Part shown: in pieces, positions 31,204 through 41,124 of the stretch
Numbering within the stretch: the stretch's first letter is position 1
Layout of the letters: every line of letters begins with the position of its first letter
Source: Prochlorococcus sp. AG-402-I23
GTDB lineage: Bacteria; Cyanobacteriota; Cyanobacteriia; PCC-6307; Cyanobiaceae
Direction: 5' to 3'
NCBI GenBank assembly: GCA_003216915.1
Contig: QCIB01000009.1
Location: forward strand, 1-59,363
Length of the DNA: 59,363 nucleotides
Position numbers and translations under genes: made by a program
The notes under the pieces: generated by a model
Databases searched by the model: none
Seen by the model: only the letters and a program-made list of their open reading frames with translations
What the model was told of the DNA's origin: nothing

Positions 31204-32225
31204 TACTCTATTCGCGGATCTAAATATGCGATTAAAATATCAACGAAGAGATTTAAACATACTATAAGCATAGAGGTAAAAATTACAATGCCTTGAACCA
31301 AGGTGTAATCTCTTTGAGAGATAGCTTCATGTAATCTTAAAGCTATACCTGGCCATGAAAAAGTTACCTCGAACAATAGAGCACCTCCTGCTAATGAGGC
31401 CATAGTCAAACCAGAAATAGTGACAATTGGCAATAGAGCATTAGGCAATGCATGGTTTAAAAATATTTTTTTCCTTGATATTCCTCTACATATAGCAGCA
31501 TTTACATAATCACTTTTTAAAGTCTTATCCAAATTTACTCTTAATGAGCGGCTGAATATACCACTTAATAAAAAGCCAAGGGTAATTGAAGGAAGTGCGA
31601 GATGATAAAGACTATCTTTCAAAGCAATAATATCATTTGAAAGAATACTATCTAAAATTAGAAATCCTGTTATTTGAGGTTGTTGCTGAAATATTGGAAA
31701 TCTACCCCCAATTGGGAAAATATTAAAAAATACAGAAAATAATAATTGCGCTAACATTGCGCCCCAAAAAGGAGGGATAGCATATGTGACAATTCCTAAT
31801 ATTCTCGCAATATAATCTAACTTTTTACCTCTATTTATCAAGCCAATTAATCCCAATGGGAAGCCTATTAGTGTGGCACTTAATATTGAAAAGAATCCAA
31901 GCTCAAGACTTGCAGGCAATGACCCAAGAATGATATTTAGAACTGGCTCTTGGGTACTAAGAGATTGGCCAAAATCTAAGTGCAATATATTTTTTATATA
32001 CGAAAAATATTGACTTATTAAAGGTTCATTTAGCCCCAATTTATTTCTTAGAAATTCCCTTGAAACCTCATCGGCACCAGATCCAAGTATGGCATCGACA
32101 GGATCGCCAGGAGCAACTCTCAATAAAATAAATACTAATGAAGAAATTATCCATAAAATTATTGGTATTAATGAAATTTTTAATAAGGAATAATTTAGTA
32201 GTTTATTTAAATTTCTACTCATCAA
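31200..32225 (-). CDS. peptide/nickel-type ABC transporter permease (DppB/OppB)
   Basis: 341 aa, six helices. N-terminal RVAPGDPVDAILG (the R-x-x-P-G-D-P block of DppB permeases), TEEP-like region, and the EAA loop ending GGALLFEVTFSWPGIALRLHEAI. It forms half of the membrane channel for peptides or related solutes. It overlaps the binding-protein gene by 11 bases. The second permease (DppC) and the ATPases are not in this window. Confidence 0.88.
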   Translation of the reverse strand: MMSRNLNKLLNYSLLKISLIPIILWIISSLVFILLRVAPGDPVDAILGSGADEVSREFLRNKLGLNEPLISQYFSYIKNILHLDFGQSLSTQEPVLNIILGSLPASLELGFFSILSATLIGFPLGLIGLINRGKKLDYIARILGIVTYAIPPFWGAMLAQLLFSVFFNIFPIGGRFPIFQQQPQITGFLILDSILSNDIIALKDSLYHLALPSITLGFLLSGIFSRSLRVNLDKTLKSDYVNAAICRGISRKKIFLNHALPNALLPIVTISGLTMASLAGGALLFEVTFSWPGIALRLHEAISQRDYTLVQGIVIFTSMLIVCLNLFVDILIAYLDPRIEY

Positions 32226-33786
32226 TTAACTTAAGATCACTCAATGAAATTATTCCTGCCCCATTAAAAATAGGTTTTGATATTTTATTTTGAGACCATG
32301 CTTTTTGAGAAGATATCCAAATAGGAATATAAGGGATTGAATTTGCTGCTATTTTTTCAATTTCAACAAGTTTTTCTAATCTATTAATTCCACTTATTTT
32401 TTCACTCTCAAGAAATAAACTTTCCACTTTATTAGATCCCCAAAAACTACCGCTGTAAACTGATTCTCCTTTTTTACATATGCCATCAACTATTTCATTA
32501 CAACTTAAAAGAGGGGTGAGATAGGCTTCTGGATCTGAATAAGCTCCAGTCCAATCGAGAATAACTGCTGTATAAATACCCAAACTTAGATTCTTATAAA
32601 TTGTTGTAGATTCAACCCCATTGAGTTCAATATCAATACAATCTTTCAAAGAGTTTTTAATTTCTTCCTGCCATGTCAGAGCAATAAGCTTGTCAGCTGG
32701 TACATTGGATCTATACGTAAGGGGTATTTTAAGAATATTTCCATTACAGTAGTTTTCCTTTTGCAATAACCTTCTCGCTTCTAAATAATCATATTTAGGC
32801 CACAGTTCTTGATTATCTTTTTTTAATATCGGAGGGATAATTGATCTAGATGGCTTCCTTAATCCATAACTTACTTTCTCACTAATTAATTGTCTATTAA
32901 GACTTTTTGCCAAAGCCAGTCTTAAATTAAGATTACTTAAGGGATAAGAACTAGTTTTAAGGCTTATAAAACTTAATTCAGTGAAAGGGCTATTACCTTC
33001 TTTAAACTGTTGATTTTTACTTAAATTATTTAGACTTTTTCTCTGACTATCATCAATTGAATTTGATAAGAGCACGTCAATTTGCTTACTTTTTAAAGCC
33101 CCAAAAAGAGAAGAAGAATTTGAATATCCCACAAAATTAATACCGTTATTTAAGGGATTTTCACCCCAATAATTCAAATTTGGAGCAATTGATTGGACTT
33201 CATTAGAAAAGCTGGTCAGCACATACTTGCCAGTACCAACGAATTTTTTATTTAGAAACTTATCAGAATATTCTTTGTAAAACGTAGGAGATATTGGAGT
33301 TAAATTTACTGCTGTAAGCAAACCATTTAAAGAACTTGATGGTTTATTCAAATTTATTATGACTGAATATTCACTTGGCGTTTCTATTGATTTAATCTTA
33401 TTTCCTAAAATATAATTCATTGTTCCAATTCTTTTGAATCTATCAAAAGTAAACTTTATTGCATTTGAGTTAAATGAAGTTCCATCGTGAAAAAAAACAT
33501 TTTTTCTTAAATTGATAATTATTTGAAGTCTATCCTTTGAAATAATTGGCATCCCCGAGGCCAATTCAGGTATTAATTCTCCGTTAGAATTTAATTCATA
33601 TAAAGTGTCTCCCAGAGAACTGATCAATTGAATTGCTTTAAGAGTATTAGCTCTAGCTGGATCTAAAGATTCAATTTTTCCAGAACTTGCTACTATGATT
33701 TTTTTAGATATTCTTTTTGAGCCGCAAGAATTCTGTAAAAAAGAAATTAAAATAATAAATATTGATAAAAAAAAATTTTTTTTCAT
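32215..33786 (-). CDS. extracellular solute-binding lipoprotein, family 5 (DppA/OppA type)
   Basis: 523 aa. Signal peptide with cysteine at 21 (FLQNSCGSKR), probably a lipoprotein although the residue before NSC is not canonical. Family-5 features: IVASSGKIESLDPARANT (start of domain I), LYELNSNGELIPELASGM, NLRKNVFFHDGTSFNSNAIKFTFDR (the family signature, about residues 104-129), then PLSNLNLRLALAKSLNRQLI. It captures a peptide-like ligand for the downstream permease. The ligand is unknown. Confidence 0.88.
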   Translation of the reverse strand: MKKNFFLSIFIILISFLQNSCGSKRISKKIIVASSGKIESLDPARANTLKAIQLISSLGDTLYELNSNGELIPELASGMPIISKDRLQIIINLRKNVFFHDGTSFNSNAIKFTFDRFKRIGTMNYILGNKIKSIETPSEYSVIINLNKPSSSLNGLLTAVNLTPISPTFYKEYSDKFLNKKFVGTGKYVLTSFSNEVQSIAPNLNYWGENPLNNGINFVGYSNSSSLFGALKSKQIDVLLSNSIDDSQRKSLNNLSKNQQFKEGNSPFTELSFISLKTSSYPLSNLNLRLALAKSLNRQLISEKVSYGLRKPSRSIIPPILKKDNQELWPKYDYLEARRLLQKENYCNGNILKIPLTYRSNVPADKLIALTWQEEIKNSLKDCIDIELNGVESTTIYKNLSLGIYTAVILDWTGAYSDPEAYLTPLLSCNEIVDGICKKGESVYSGSFWGSNKVESLFLESEKISGINRLEKLVEIEKIAANSIPYIPIWISSQKAWSQNKISKPIFNGAGIISLSDLKLIDE

Positions 33787-33803
33787 ATTTCCTTAGTACT
33801 TAA

Positions 33804-34073
33804 TTATTCTGAAGAATTAATTGAACAAAACATTTGTAATGTTATTTGACTTATTTCTAAAGCAAATGTTTTTTTAGAATTATAGGCAAAAGGCCACTCT
33901 CTCACCCAACAAATTTCTTTACATATATTTATGCCAATTATTTGAAAAGTCTTATTACTATTTTTAATTTTTACACAAGCACCTTTATAAAGATTTTCAG
34001 AACAAATTAAATTATTATTTTCATTTTTATTGTCTAATAGTTTTGAATGAATCATTAAGGTGCTAAAAAACAA
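33804..34073 (-). CDS. hypothetical Cys-containing protein, 89 aa
   Basis: Start at 34073 or at Met-7 (MIHSKLLDN). Contains cysteines in LICSEN, GACVKI, GINICKEICW and MFCS, with a strand pattern GACVKIKNSNKTFQIIGINI and VREWPFAYNSKKTFAL that suggests a small SH3-like barrel. No signal peptide. It is on the same strand between hom and the binding-protein gene. No family recognised. Confidence 0.5.
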   Translation of the reverse strand: MFFSTLMIHSKLLDNKNENNNLICSENLYKGACVKIKNSNKTFQIIGINICKEICWVREWPFAYNSKKTFALEISQITLQMFCSINSSE

Positions 34074-34126
34074 ACAGTTACTTTCTTCGGTTTACCAAGC
34101 TATAAAGAAATTTGCAAACTATTTTT

Positions 34127-35428
34127 TTAAATACAACTTAATTGACTTGCAATAATTTTGACTTCATTAAGCGAATTTATTTCATCTTTCGATTTCTCAA
34201 AATCACCATTATTCACCTCATGAGTAATAACGACAATTTCAGCTTTGTCCTCACTTGCATCTAGTTGAACAATTGACTCGATTGATACATTATTCTTTCC
34301 AAAAATATCTCCAATCTTTCCTATAACGCCTGGACTATCAAGACAAATAATTCTAAGGTAATTTTTTTTATTTATTTGTGAAGAACCTATGATATGGCAG
34401 TTTCTCCAGAAATCAAAAGATAATAGTGGATCGATTGAATTATTATTTTTTACTGAGGCGGCATGCAGATTTAATATATCTGATACTACTGATGCAGCAG
34501 TTGGGCCACTCCCTGCACCTGGACCATATAACATTATCTCTCCAAGAGGATCAGCCTCTATCAATAAGGCATTGTTAACCCCCTTAACTGTTGCTAATGG
34601 ATGAGATTTTGGAATCAAAGAAGGTCCTACCCAAATATTCAAAGCAAGTGAATCATTATTATTAATTTCTCCCCTTTCAGAAAGTGCTAAAAGTTTTATT
34701 TCAAATCCTAATTTATTGGCATATTCGATATCCTTGAGATTAATTTTACTGATGCCCTCAGAATGTATATCCTCTCTTTTGATTATCCCTCCAAATGCAA
34801 GTTCACTAAGAATTGAAATTTTATCAGCAGCATCATGGCCCTCAACATCTGCAGTTGGATCAAATTCTGCATACCCAAGGCTTTGAGCCAATTTCAAGGT
34901 TTCCTTGTAATCCGCTTTTTCATTTGTCATCTTTGAAAGAATAAAATTTGTTGTGCCATTTATTATCCCAACCATTTTTTTTATGCTGTTACTTTTTAAT
35001 GATCTTTTTAATGGTTCAATAATAGGAATCCCCCCGCAAACTGCTGCCTCTGACAATATATAAACTCCCTCTTTAGATGCAGTTTTATATATTTCTTCTC
35101 CATATCTTGCAATGACTGCTTTGTTTGCAGTAACAACAGATTTACCTAATTTTAATGATTGAAGAATAATATCTTTCGCCAAGTCAACCCCACCCATTAC
35201 TTCAACAATTACATCTACAGAGGGGTCATTAATTAATTTAAATGGATCATTAGTCAATAAACTATTATCTAGCTCGATATCCCTTTTTTTATTAAGATCT
35301 TTAACTGCTATTTTTACAATTTCTATTTCTTTTAGAATTGGATGTATATCAACTTCAGAACTTAATATTTTATAAATTCCTGAACCTACAGTTCCAAAAC
35401 CTACAATCCCAATTTTGCATTTTTTCAT
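34127..35428 (-). CDS. hom: homoserine dehydrogenase
   Basis: 433 aa. Converts aspartate semialdehyde to homoserine for threonine and methionine synthesis. NAD(P)-binding GFGTVGSGIY (10-19), the VEVMGGVDLAKD region, K in VVTANKAVIA, the catalytic block GIINGTTNFILSKM and AEFDPTADVEGHDAADKI (about 190-207). A C-terminal ACT domain (LRIICLDSPGVIGKIGDIF and onward, about 355-425) is present, allowing threonine feedback. It precedes the sufE-ruvC-chlI run on the same strand only loosely (44 bases after sufE). Confidence 0.95.
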   Translation of the reverse strand: MKKCKIGIVGFGTVGSGIYKILSSEVDIHPILKEIEIVKIAVKDLNKKRDIELDNSLLTNDPFKLINDPSVDVIVEVMGGVDLAKDIILQSLKLGKSVVTANKAVIARYGEEIYKTASKEGVYILSEAAVCGGIPIIEPLKRSLKSNSIKKMVGIINGTTNFILSKMTNEKADYKETLKLAQSLGYAEFDPTADVEGHDAADKISILSELAFGGIIKREDIHSEGISKINLKDIEYANKLGFEIKLLALSERGEINNNDSLALNIWVGPSLIPKSHPLATVKGVNNALLIEADPLGEIMLYGPGAGSGPTAASVVSDILNLHAASVKNNNSIDPLLSFDFWRNCHIIGSSQINKKNYLRIICLDSPGVIGKIGDIFGKNNVSIESIVQLDASEDKAEIVVITHEVNNGDFEKSKDEINSLNEVKIIASQLSCI

Positions 35429-35472
35429 TTTTTATTTCTTTTAACTTTGAGTTTAATTTTATATTATTAGAC

Positions 35473-35892
35473 CTACAAAAATTCATTTGCTTGAGACTGC
35501 ATTTTCAACAAAATGTTTAAAAAACCATTTGATCTTGAAGGAGTTAAGCTTGCTTTCAAACCAGTATCTTCAATAAATTTCTTATCTATTTTAATAACTT
35601 CATTTGGTGTTAATTCATTTAACCCAGTAATTAAAAATGCCAGTAAACCCTTAGTTATTAGGGCATCAGAATATCCTTCCCAAAATAATTTACCGCTTTT
35701 AATATTTGCCTTAACAAAAACCTCTGAAACGCACCCCTTAACTTTATTTTCTTCAACAAGGATTTCACTATCTGGTTCTTTCAATTTTTTGCCTAACCAC
35801 AAAATGTATTCATATTTTCTTTTTGGATCTTCTGATTTCTTCAACTTTTCTAATAATTTTGATAAATTATTGTATTTTTCCTGATTTTCCAT
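35473..35892 (-). CDS. sufE: SufE sulfur-acceptor protein
   Basis: 139 aa. Takes sulfane sulfur from the cysteine desulfurase SufS for Fe-S cluster assembly. Active-site C54 lies in KVKGCVSEVFV (family C-x-S-x-V-(W/F)). N-terminal YEYILWLGKKLKEP and C-terminal LTPSRSNGFLNILLKMQ are family-typical. It acts in the cytoplasm. It sits 39 bases from the 5-FCL gene in a same-strand series. Confidence 0.92.
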   Translation of the reverse strand: MENQEKYNNLSKLLEKLKKSEDPKRKYEYILWLGKKLKEPDSEILVEENKVKGCVSEVFVKANIKSGKLFWEGYSDALITKGLLAFLITGLNELTPNEVIKIDKKFIEDTGLKASLTPSRSNGFLNILLKMQSQANEFL

Positions 35893-35931
35893 TTTTTAAA
35901 ACTATAAATTAATCACTTTATTAATTTTCTA

Positions 35932-36489
35932 TTATACAAATATTTCTTTTTCTGTGATAAAGCCCGATAAAGGAATATCCCACTCAGCTCTAGTTAATGG
36001 AATCCTACTTACACAATTAGAAGTTAATACTCCAATGCATGGAACATTTTTCCAATCATTATCTCTCCTTAATTTATCAAAATAACCTCCTCCATAACCT
36101 AATCTTGTTAAATTTTTATCAACAGAAAGACATGGAACAAGTATCATGCTTATCTGCAAATGACTTAATGGGGAAGAGTTATTTGGACTTAGTATCCCCT
36201 CAGAATCTTTGGTAAGAGGCTTTTCATCCCATGGATAAAAAAACAACTCTTTTTTACCTTTACATCTAGGCAAAGCTAAAGTAAATTTTTTCTTGAGACT
36301 TCTTATATCTACTTCATTTTTTAGAGGCCAATATATTGCTATATAACCAATATTTTTATATCCCTTAACAAATGAATCCACAAATAATCTTACATTCTTT
36401 TCTACATTTTCTCTTTGATTAAGAGAATTCACATCTCTTAGTTTTCTAAACATATCCCTCTCCAATTTCTTATTTTCAAAGATCGTCAT
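35932..36489 (-). CDS. 5-formyltetrahydrofolate cyclo-ligase family protein
   Basis: 185 aa. ATP-dependent conversion of 5-formyl-THF to methenyl-THF. Family motifs: KLERDMFRKLRD at the N-terminus, IYWPLKNEVDIRSL, LVPCLSVDKNLTRLGYGGGYFDK (about 116-138; the GYGGGY(Y/F)D phosphate loop). The start overlaps nothing; the stop of ruvC is 9 bases away. Clear assignment. Confidence 0.9.
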   Translation of the reverse strand: MTIFENKKLERDMFRKLRDVNSLNQRENVEKNVRLFVDSFVKGYKNIGYIAIYWPLKNEVDIRSLKKKFTLALPRCKGKKELFFYPWDEKPLTKDSEGILSPNNSSPLSHLQISMILVPCLSVDKNLTRLGYGGGYFDKLRRDNDWKNVPCIGVLTSNCVSRIPLTRAEWDIPLSGFITEKEIFV

Positions 36490-36498
36490 ATTAATTTT

Positions 36499-36972
36499 TC
36501 AGTTAAAGCCATCTTCATTTAGTTTTGTGAGTGCTATGGCCAATGCATCTGCTGAATCATCAGGTTTTGGAGGTTTGTTAAGCTCTAAGTTATACATAAC
36601 AGCATCAAGAATATCTTTCTTAGATGCCTTTCCAGACCCGGCAATTGTTAATTTTATCTGAGCAGGTGAATATTCACTAACATGAATTTTTTTGGAGGCC
36701 AATACCATCATAATCACGCCTCTAGCCTGCACCACACTAATGGTAGTGCTTGACCTGTAAAAGAAAAATTTTTCTACCGCCGCAGCAGTTGGGTTCCAAT
36801 AATTTATTAATTCATTAAGATCTTGGAATATCTCATAAAGTCTATCTTCTTCTTTTTTGTCTTTACTTGTCTCAATAACGCCGCAATCTAATAATATCTT
36901 TCTTTCATTTTCTATTTCAATTATTCCATAACCCACTCTTGCTAATCCAGGATCAATCCCAATTATTCTCAC
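36499..36972 (-). CDS. ruvC: Holliday junction endonuclease RuvC
   Basis: 157 aa. The RNase-H-fold active site is complete: D7 ([13 protein letters not shown]), E67 (AAVEKFFF), D139 and D142 ([12 protein letters not shown]). Resolves Holliday junctions with RuvAB. It starts 5 bases downstream of the chlI stop and ends 9 bases before the folate gene, so it is inside an operon-like run. Confidence 0.96.
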   Translation of the reverse strand: MRIIGIDPGLARVGYGIIEIENERKILLDCGVIETSKDKKEEDRLYEIFQDLNELINYWNPTAAAVEKFFFYRSSTTISVVQARGVIMMVLASKKIHVSEYSPAQIKLTIAGSGKASKKDILDAVMYNLELNKPPKPDDSADALAIALTKLNEDGFN

Positions 36973-36977
36973 TGTTA

Positions 36978-38066
36978 TTAAGCTTCAGCAGACAATTGAA
37001 ATTTTGAAAGATTTTCTTTTTCATCTAAATCGAATACTTTACAAAAAGCTTGGATGACTCTTTCACCTGAATCAACTTGTTCTAGAGGATCTTTTCTTAG
37101 TCTATGTCTTAAAGAACATGAAATAACTCTTGCTATGTCATCTTCTTGCACTTCAGTTCTGCCCTCAAAGGCTGCGATTGCCCTTGCAGATCTATTTGTA
37201 ACAATATCTCCACGTAAACCATCAACATCTAGTTCTCCGCAGATAGCAGAAATATTCAATCTTAGGTCATCGTCCATTTGAACAGAATTTAATATTTCTT
37301 GTGCTTTAATTACCTTTTGTTGAAGTTCATCCTGTTGTTTCTCAACACTCAATGAAAACTCATCAGGATTATCGTCAAAAGAAGTTCTTTGATCTACTAC
37401 TTGAACTCTTAATTCAGCATCTCTAACTGTCTTAACCTCAACACTCATTCCAAACCTATCCAATAGTTGAGGCCTTAATTCACCTTCTTCTGGATTGCCT
37501 GAACCAATAAGGACAAACCTCGCAGGATGTCGAACTGAAACTCCTTCCCTTTCAACTGTATTCCATCCGGAAGCAGCCGAATCTAGAAGTACATCAACTA
37601 AATGATCATCAAGTAAATTAACTTCATCAACGTATAGTAAACCCCTATTAGCTTTAGCCAACAATCCAGGTTCGAATGCCTTAACACCTTCACTCAAAGC
37701 CTTCTCTATATCAATGGTTCCACAAAGCCTGTCTTCAGTAGCACCTAAAGGCAAGTCAACCATAGGTACTTGTTTTTGAATACCCTCTAGATTTTCTCCT
37801 TGAGTAATTTTTTCCAAAACTTCTTTACTTTGTAAATCAGGATCAAATAGAGAACTATTATATGGATCGTCTTTAACAACATCGATTGCTGGCAATAAAT
37901 CAGCTAAGGCTCTGATTGTAGTTGACTTTCCAGTCCCTCTATCACCCATTATCATGACTCCTCCAATTCTTGGATCAATAACATTTAACAAGAGAGCCAA
38001 TTTCATTTCTTCTTGACCTATTACTGCTGTAAAAGGAAAAACTCTTCTTTTCTTTGTTGTAAACAC
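36978..38066 (-). CDS. chlI: magnesium chelatase subunit ChlI
   Basis: AAA+ ATPase that with ChlD and ChlH inserts Mg2+ into protoporphyrin IX, the first step of chlorophyll synthesis. Walker [10 protein letters not shown], Walker [12 protein letters not shown], the ChlI insertion [13 protein letters not shown] and sensor motif [19 protein letters not shown] are all intact. The longest frame starts at ATG 38099; I prefer GTG 38066 (362 aa), which begins three residues before the conserved [18 protein letters not shown]. Confidence 0.95.
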   Translation of the reverse strand: MFTTKKRRVFPFTAVIGQEEMKLALLLNVIDPRIGGVMIMGDRGTGKSTTIRALADLLPAIDVVKDDPYNSSLFDPDLQSKEVLEKITQGENLEGIQKQVPMVDLPLGATEDRLCGTIDIEKALSEGVKAFEPGLLAKANRGLLYVDEVNLLDDHLVDVLLDSAASGWNTVEREGVSVRHPARFVLIGSGNPEEGELRPQLLDRFGMSVEVKTVRDAELRVQVVDQRTSFDDNPDEFSLSVEKQQDELQQKVIKAQEILNSVQMDDDLRLNISAICGELDVDGLRGDIVTNRSARAIAAFEGRTEVQEDDIARVISCSLRHRLRKDPLEQVDSGERVIQAFCKVFDLDEKENLSKFQLSAEA

Positions 38067-38182
38067 AGTTTTAGTTTTCTTAAATATACAAATAATCAAT
38101 CGATGTTACTTCAGAAAATGTTTTTAGTAAATATCCCACCGTACTAAAACAACAAGTTAATAAAAACAAATCAAATTTATAC

Positions 38183-38935
38183 TTACTTATTTTTTTTTTT
38201 ATTGTTCAAAAACCAGTTTATTTGATGGACAATTCCTCTTAAAACATTTATTTCGTGTATTGATGTATTTGCCCTTAAAATTGAATTCTTAAATTTACTG
38301 ATTTTTGGCTTAGAAGTATGTTTTAAGAGATATCCAACTCGCAAAAGCAATTCCTCTATCTCCACAAATGTATCATGTACTTCTTTCGATGATGCTAAGT
38401 TAAAAACTTTTAATTCATTATTTAGATTCTTTTTAGAAGACTTATTTAATTCATACAAAGCTATTGAAACAGCGTGAGAAAGATTTAATGAAGGATTATT
38501 CTGAGAAGTTGGGATATTAAAAGTTTTATTTGCCAGAAGCAATTCACTGTTAGTTAAACCTCTATCTTCTCTTCCAAATATAATTGCTAAATTATTTATC
38601 TTCTTAAAAGATAAAGTCCAATCAAAAATATCTTCAGAAGATCCAAAAAATGAATCTTTCTTTATATCAATCCTTCCACAAGATGCAAGAACTAAATCAC
38701 AATCAAAAATTGCTTTTTGAAGATCATCAAAAATCTCACAATGTTCAAGAAATTTTTGACCTTTAAGGGCCATTTTTTTTGCCTGTAAAGAAAATATATC
38801 GCATTTCGGAGAAACAATTCTTAATTCATCAACTTCAAAATTACTGCATAATCTGGCAACGCTCCCCACATTTAAAGGGCCATTTGGTTCAACTAATATT
38901 ACCTTTAAATTAGAAAAATTTTTCCCCAAAATCAT
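38183..38935 (-). CDS. TrmJ/SpoU-type tRNA 2'-O-methyltransferase
   Basis: 250 aa, SPOUT knot fold: motif 1 VILVEPNGPLNVGSVARLCSNF (residues 11-32), motif 2 LAIIFGREDRGLTNSELLLAN, motif 3 IPTSQNNPSLNLSHAVSIALYEL. In E. coli TrmJ methylates position 32 of some tRNAs; the C-terminal extension here fits that branch, but TrmL/TrmH activity is not excluded. The start overlaps the cytM stop by 4 bases. Confidence 0.85.
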   Translation of the reverse strand: MILGKNFSNLKVILVEPNGPLNVGSVARLCSNFEVDELRIVSPKCDIFSLQAKKMALKGQKFLEHCEIFDDLQKAIFDCDLVLASCGRIDIKKDSFFGSSEDIFDWTLSFKKINNLAIIFGREDRGLTNSELLLANKTFNIPTSQNNPSLNLSHAVSIALYELNKSSKKNLNNELKVFNLASSKEVHDTFVEIEELLLRVGYLLKHTSKPKISKFKNSILRANTSIHEINVLRGIVHQINWFLNNKKKNK

Positions 38936-39318
38936 TCAAGGCTATGAAGATATTTTAATAAATTGGACATATTTACAGGATCAATTTCAAAACTTGGCAT
39001 AGGAGGAGTTAGGCCTCCAGTAACTTGTTTTATTATCTCTTTATCATTCAAACGTCGAGTTATTGAGTGTAAGTCTGGGCCAACTAATCCTCTTGCTGTA
39101 ATTCCATGACATCCAACACAATTTATCTTAAAAAGAGCATCTCCTTCCTCAGCAGAGCCATTAAGCTCAAGAGTTTCAATAATATATTTGTTATTTTCAT
39201 GATGATTTACGAAAAATATTGAAAAACAAATCAATAAAACTCCAAATACAATAAAAACAATTTTTAATAATTCTCTTTTAAAGTTTCTTTCTACTGCAGT
39301 TGATGAAGATGTTGACAC
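38932..39318 (-). CDS. cytM: cytochrome cM
   Basis: 128 aa. N-terminal membrane anchor (about residues 18-37), then a single class-I c-type haem domain: C67-V-G-C70-H71, and the likely axial Met in PPMPSFE (about 109-114). Length and anchor match cyanobacterial cytochrome cM, linked to stress conditions and respiratory electron flow. It is divergent from petG with only 55 bases between the starts, and its last codons overlap trmJ's start (ATGA type). Confidence 0.88.
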   Translation of the reverse strand: MSTSSSTAVERNFKRELLKIVFIVFGVLLICFSIFFVNHHENNKYIIETLELNGSAEEGDALFKINCVGCHGITARGLVGPDLHSITRRLNDKEIIKQVTGGLTPPMPSFEIDPVNMSNLLKYLHSLE

Positions 39319-39373
39319 AAAAAATAGTCTCTATGTAACAATTGTGAATAATAAATTCAAAAAAGGCAAAAAA

Positions 39374-39493
39374 ATGATCGAGCCTCTTCTATGTGGAATT
39401 GTTTTAGGTTTAGTTCCAATAACTCTTCTTGGATTATTCGTAAGTGCATGGAATCAATACAGAAGAGGTTCAGGTATGCTGGACATTGATTAA
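39374..39493 (+). CDS. petG: cytochrome b6f subunit PetG
   Basis: 39 aa, too short for most gene finders. [20 protein letters not shown], then [19 protein letters not shown] is a full match to PetG as known from cyanobacteria and plastids: acidic start, one helix with GL-V-P, and the basic Y-R-R-G tail. It sits in the thylakoid, stabilising the b6f complex. The last 24 bases overlap the 3' end of rsmD on the other strand. Confidence 0.95.
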   Translation: MIEPLLCGIVLGLVPITLLGLFVSAWNQYRRGSGMLDID

Positions 39494-40075
39494 AAATGTT
39501 AATCTTGACTGCCCATAATTTCTTACATCTATAGTTTCCCACAAAGTACTTTTTTTAATAGATAGATTTGGAGAATGTTCACAAATAACTATTGAATCTT
39601 TTTTTAAAAAATTACAATTGAATAATTGATTTAAAACTAATTCATGGAAATCCACATCGTATGGAGGATCAAGATAAACAAAATCAAATTTTAATTTATT
39701 TAAATCCATATTTCTAGATGATAAGTTTCTCTCATAATTTGGTTTTGTCCATTGCAAAACGTCTTTACAAATAACTTCGATATCATTTCTCCTATTCTCT
39801 ATATTCTCTAACGAGAGTATATTTTCTAAGCAAATTTTTGAGTTGATTTTATTTTTTTCAATTGCAAGTATTTTTCTTGCCCCGTGATTATAAGCTTCAC
39901 AAGATATGGCCCCTGTTCCACTAAATAAATCTAACCAGTTACTATTTTCAACTCTATTGTTCAATATATTAAATATGGCCTCTCTCACTCTCAAAGTTGT
40001 AGGTCTGGTATAAGAATTATTTGGACTTTGGAGTTTTTTACCACCTATTAACCTTAAGTTTGTCTTCATCAGCAA
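39470..40075 (-). CDS. rsmD: 16S rRNA (guanine966-N2)-methyltransferase RsmD
   Basis: 201 aa. N-terminal [14 protein letters not shown] and [15 protein letters not shown] are RsmD signatures; SAM-binding [15 protein letters not shown]; catalytic [11 protein letters not shown] (DPPY). Methylates G966 of 16S rRNA during 30S assembly. It starts with ATG 40075 (or Met-3). Its 3' end overlaps petG, an arrangement only possible because the last residues are variable in both. Confidence 0.93.
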   Translation of the reverse strand: MLMKTNLRLIGGKKLQSPNNSYTRPTTLRVREAIFNILNNRVENSNWLDLFSGTGAISCEAYNHGARKILAIEKNKINSKICLENILSLENIENRRNDIEVICKDVLQWTKPNYERNLSSRNMDLNKLKFDFVYLDPPYDVDFHELVLNQLFNCNFLKKDSIVICEHSPNLSIKKSTLWETIDVRNYGQSRLTFLINVQHT

Positions 40076-40082
40076 TTATCAA

Positions 40083-40700
40083 TTATTGAATATTACTAAG
40101 CCATCGTCTCAAAAGTTTTTCACCGGTTTTTCCAGATTTTTCCGGATGAAATTGACAGGCCAATAAATTATCATTCTCAAGCATTGCAGTTAATTTTTCT
40201 GAGCCATAATCAACTTGAGCTGCAATAATATTTAAGTCATCTGGAATTGCATGATAGGAATGTACAAAATAGACCCAATTATTTAATTCTTCAAGCCCAA
40301 ATAAAGTATTTCTTTTTGTAGGTAAAAGTTGGCACCAACCCATGTGTGGGATTCTTTGGTTAACAATAATGGGTATTTTTTGTATTTTTCCTTTTAAAAT
40401 TCCCAGTCCTTGAACTTTTCCTTCATCACTAGATTCAAAAAGGAGTTGGAGTCCTAAACATATCCCCAAAAAGGACTTACCACTTTTAATCCAATTTCTC
40501 AAATCAGTTATCAAATCAGTATTAATAAGATTTTTCATCGCTGGATCAAATGCTCCAACCCCGGGAAGTATTATCGCCTTACAAAGCTTAGAATCATTAA
40601 AGTTTTTAATTAATATAATTTCTTCTCCAAGACTTTCTAGAGATTTTGTTACAGAATGAATATTACCCATTCCATAGTCTATTAGTCCAATTTTATGCAA
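40083..40700 (-). CDS. hisH: imidazole glycerol phosphate synthase subunit HisH
   Basis: 205 aa glutamine amidotransferase subunit that gives ammonia to HisF in histidine synthesis. LIDYGMGNIHSVTKSL at the N-terminus, nucleophile C81 in GICLGLQLLFE, and the His-Glu pair of the triad in QFHPEKSGKTG. It lies 7 bases before rsmD and 11 after trxA on the same strand. Confidence 0.96.
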   Translation of the reverse strand: MHKIGLIDYGMGNIHSVTKSLESLGEEIILIKNFNDSKLCKAIILPGVGAFDPAMKNLINTDLITDLRNWIKSGKSFLGICLGLQLLFESSDEGKVQGLGILKGKIQKIPIIVNQRIPHMGWCQLLPTKRNTLFGLEELNNWVYFVHSYHAIPDDLNIIAAQVDYGSEKLTAMLENDNLLACQFHPEKSGKTGEKLLRRWLSNIQ

Positions 40701-40711
40701 AGCTTTTAAAT

Positions 40712-41035
40712 TTATAAATGCTTAGTTAAAGTGCTTGAAAGAGTTGCTTTTGGCACAGCGCCAACAACTGTATCAACCTTTTGACCTCCTTTAAAGATCA
40801 TTAATGTAGGAATACTTCTAATTCCGTATTGACTAGCTACATTTGGATTCTCATCTGTGTTTAATTTAAAAACTTTAATTTTCCCTTCAAAGTCTTTTGA
40901 GATTTCTTCTACGACTGGTGCGACCATCCTACATGGACCACACCATGGTGCCCAAAAATCAACCAATACTGGTAGATCACTTTGCAGTACATCTTTGTCA
41001 AATGAAGAATCAGTTACGGCTGGAGCTGATGACAT
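40712..41035 (-). CDS. trxA: thioredoxin
   Basis: 107 aa. Active site WCGPC with C32 and C35, buried FWAP, cis-Pro in RSIPT, and the usual [11 protein letters not shown] end. General disulfide reductant, fed by ferredoxin- or NADPH-dependent thioredoxin reductases; regulates Calvin-cycle enzymes. It is directly downstream of the Yfr1 sRNA gene on the same strand. Confidence 0.97.
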   Translation of the reverse strand: MSSAPAVTDSSFDKDVLQSDLPVLVDFWAPWCGPCRMVAPVVEEISKDFEGKIKVFKLNTDENPNVASQYGIRSIPTLMIFKGGQKVDTVVGAVPKATLSSTLTKHL

Positions 41036-41124
41036 AATTTAAGTATTCCTTTTTGAAAATTTAGCAGGCAATTCTTTTAAGTGATGATTTCATTACAGAT
41101 AAAATAATATAAGTAACAAAATAT

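Noticed and set aside
37669..37680. GGTTCGAATGCC resembling a tRNA T-loop
   Set aside because: Lies inside the conserved chlI coding sequence and has no acceptor stem or other arms around it.
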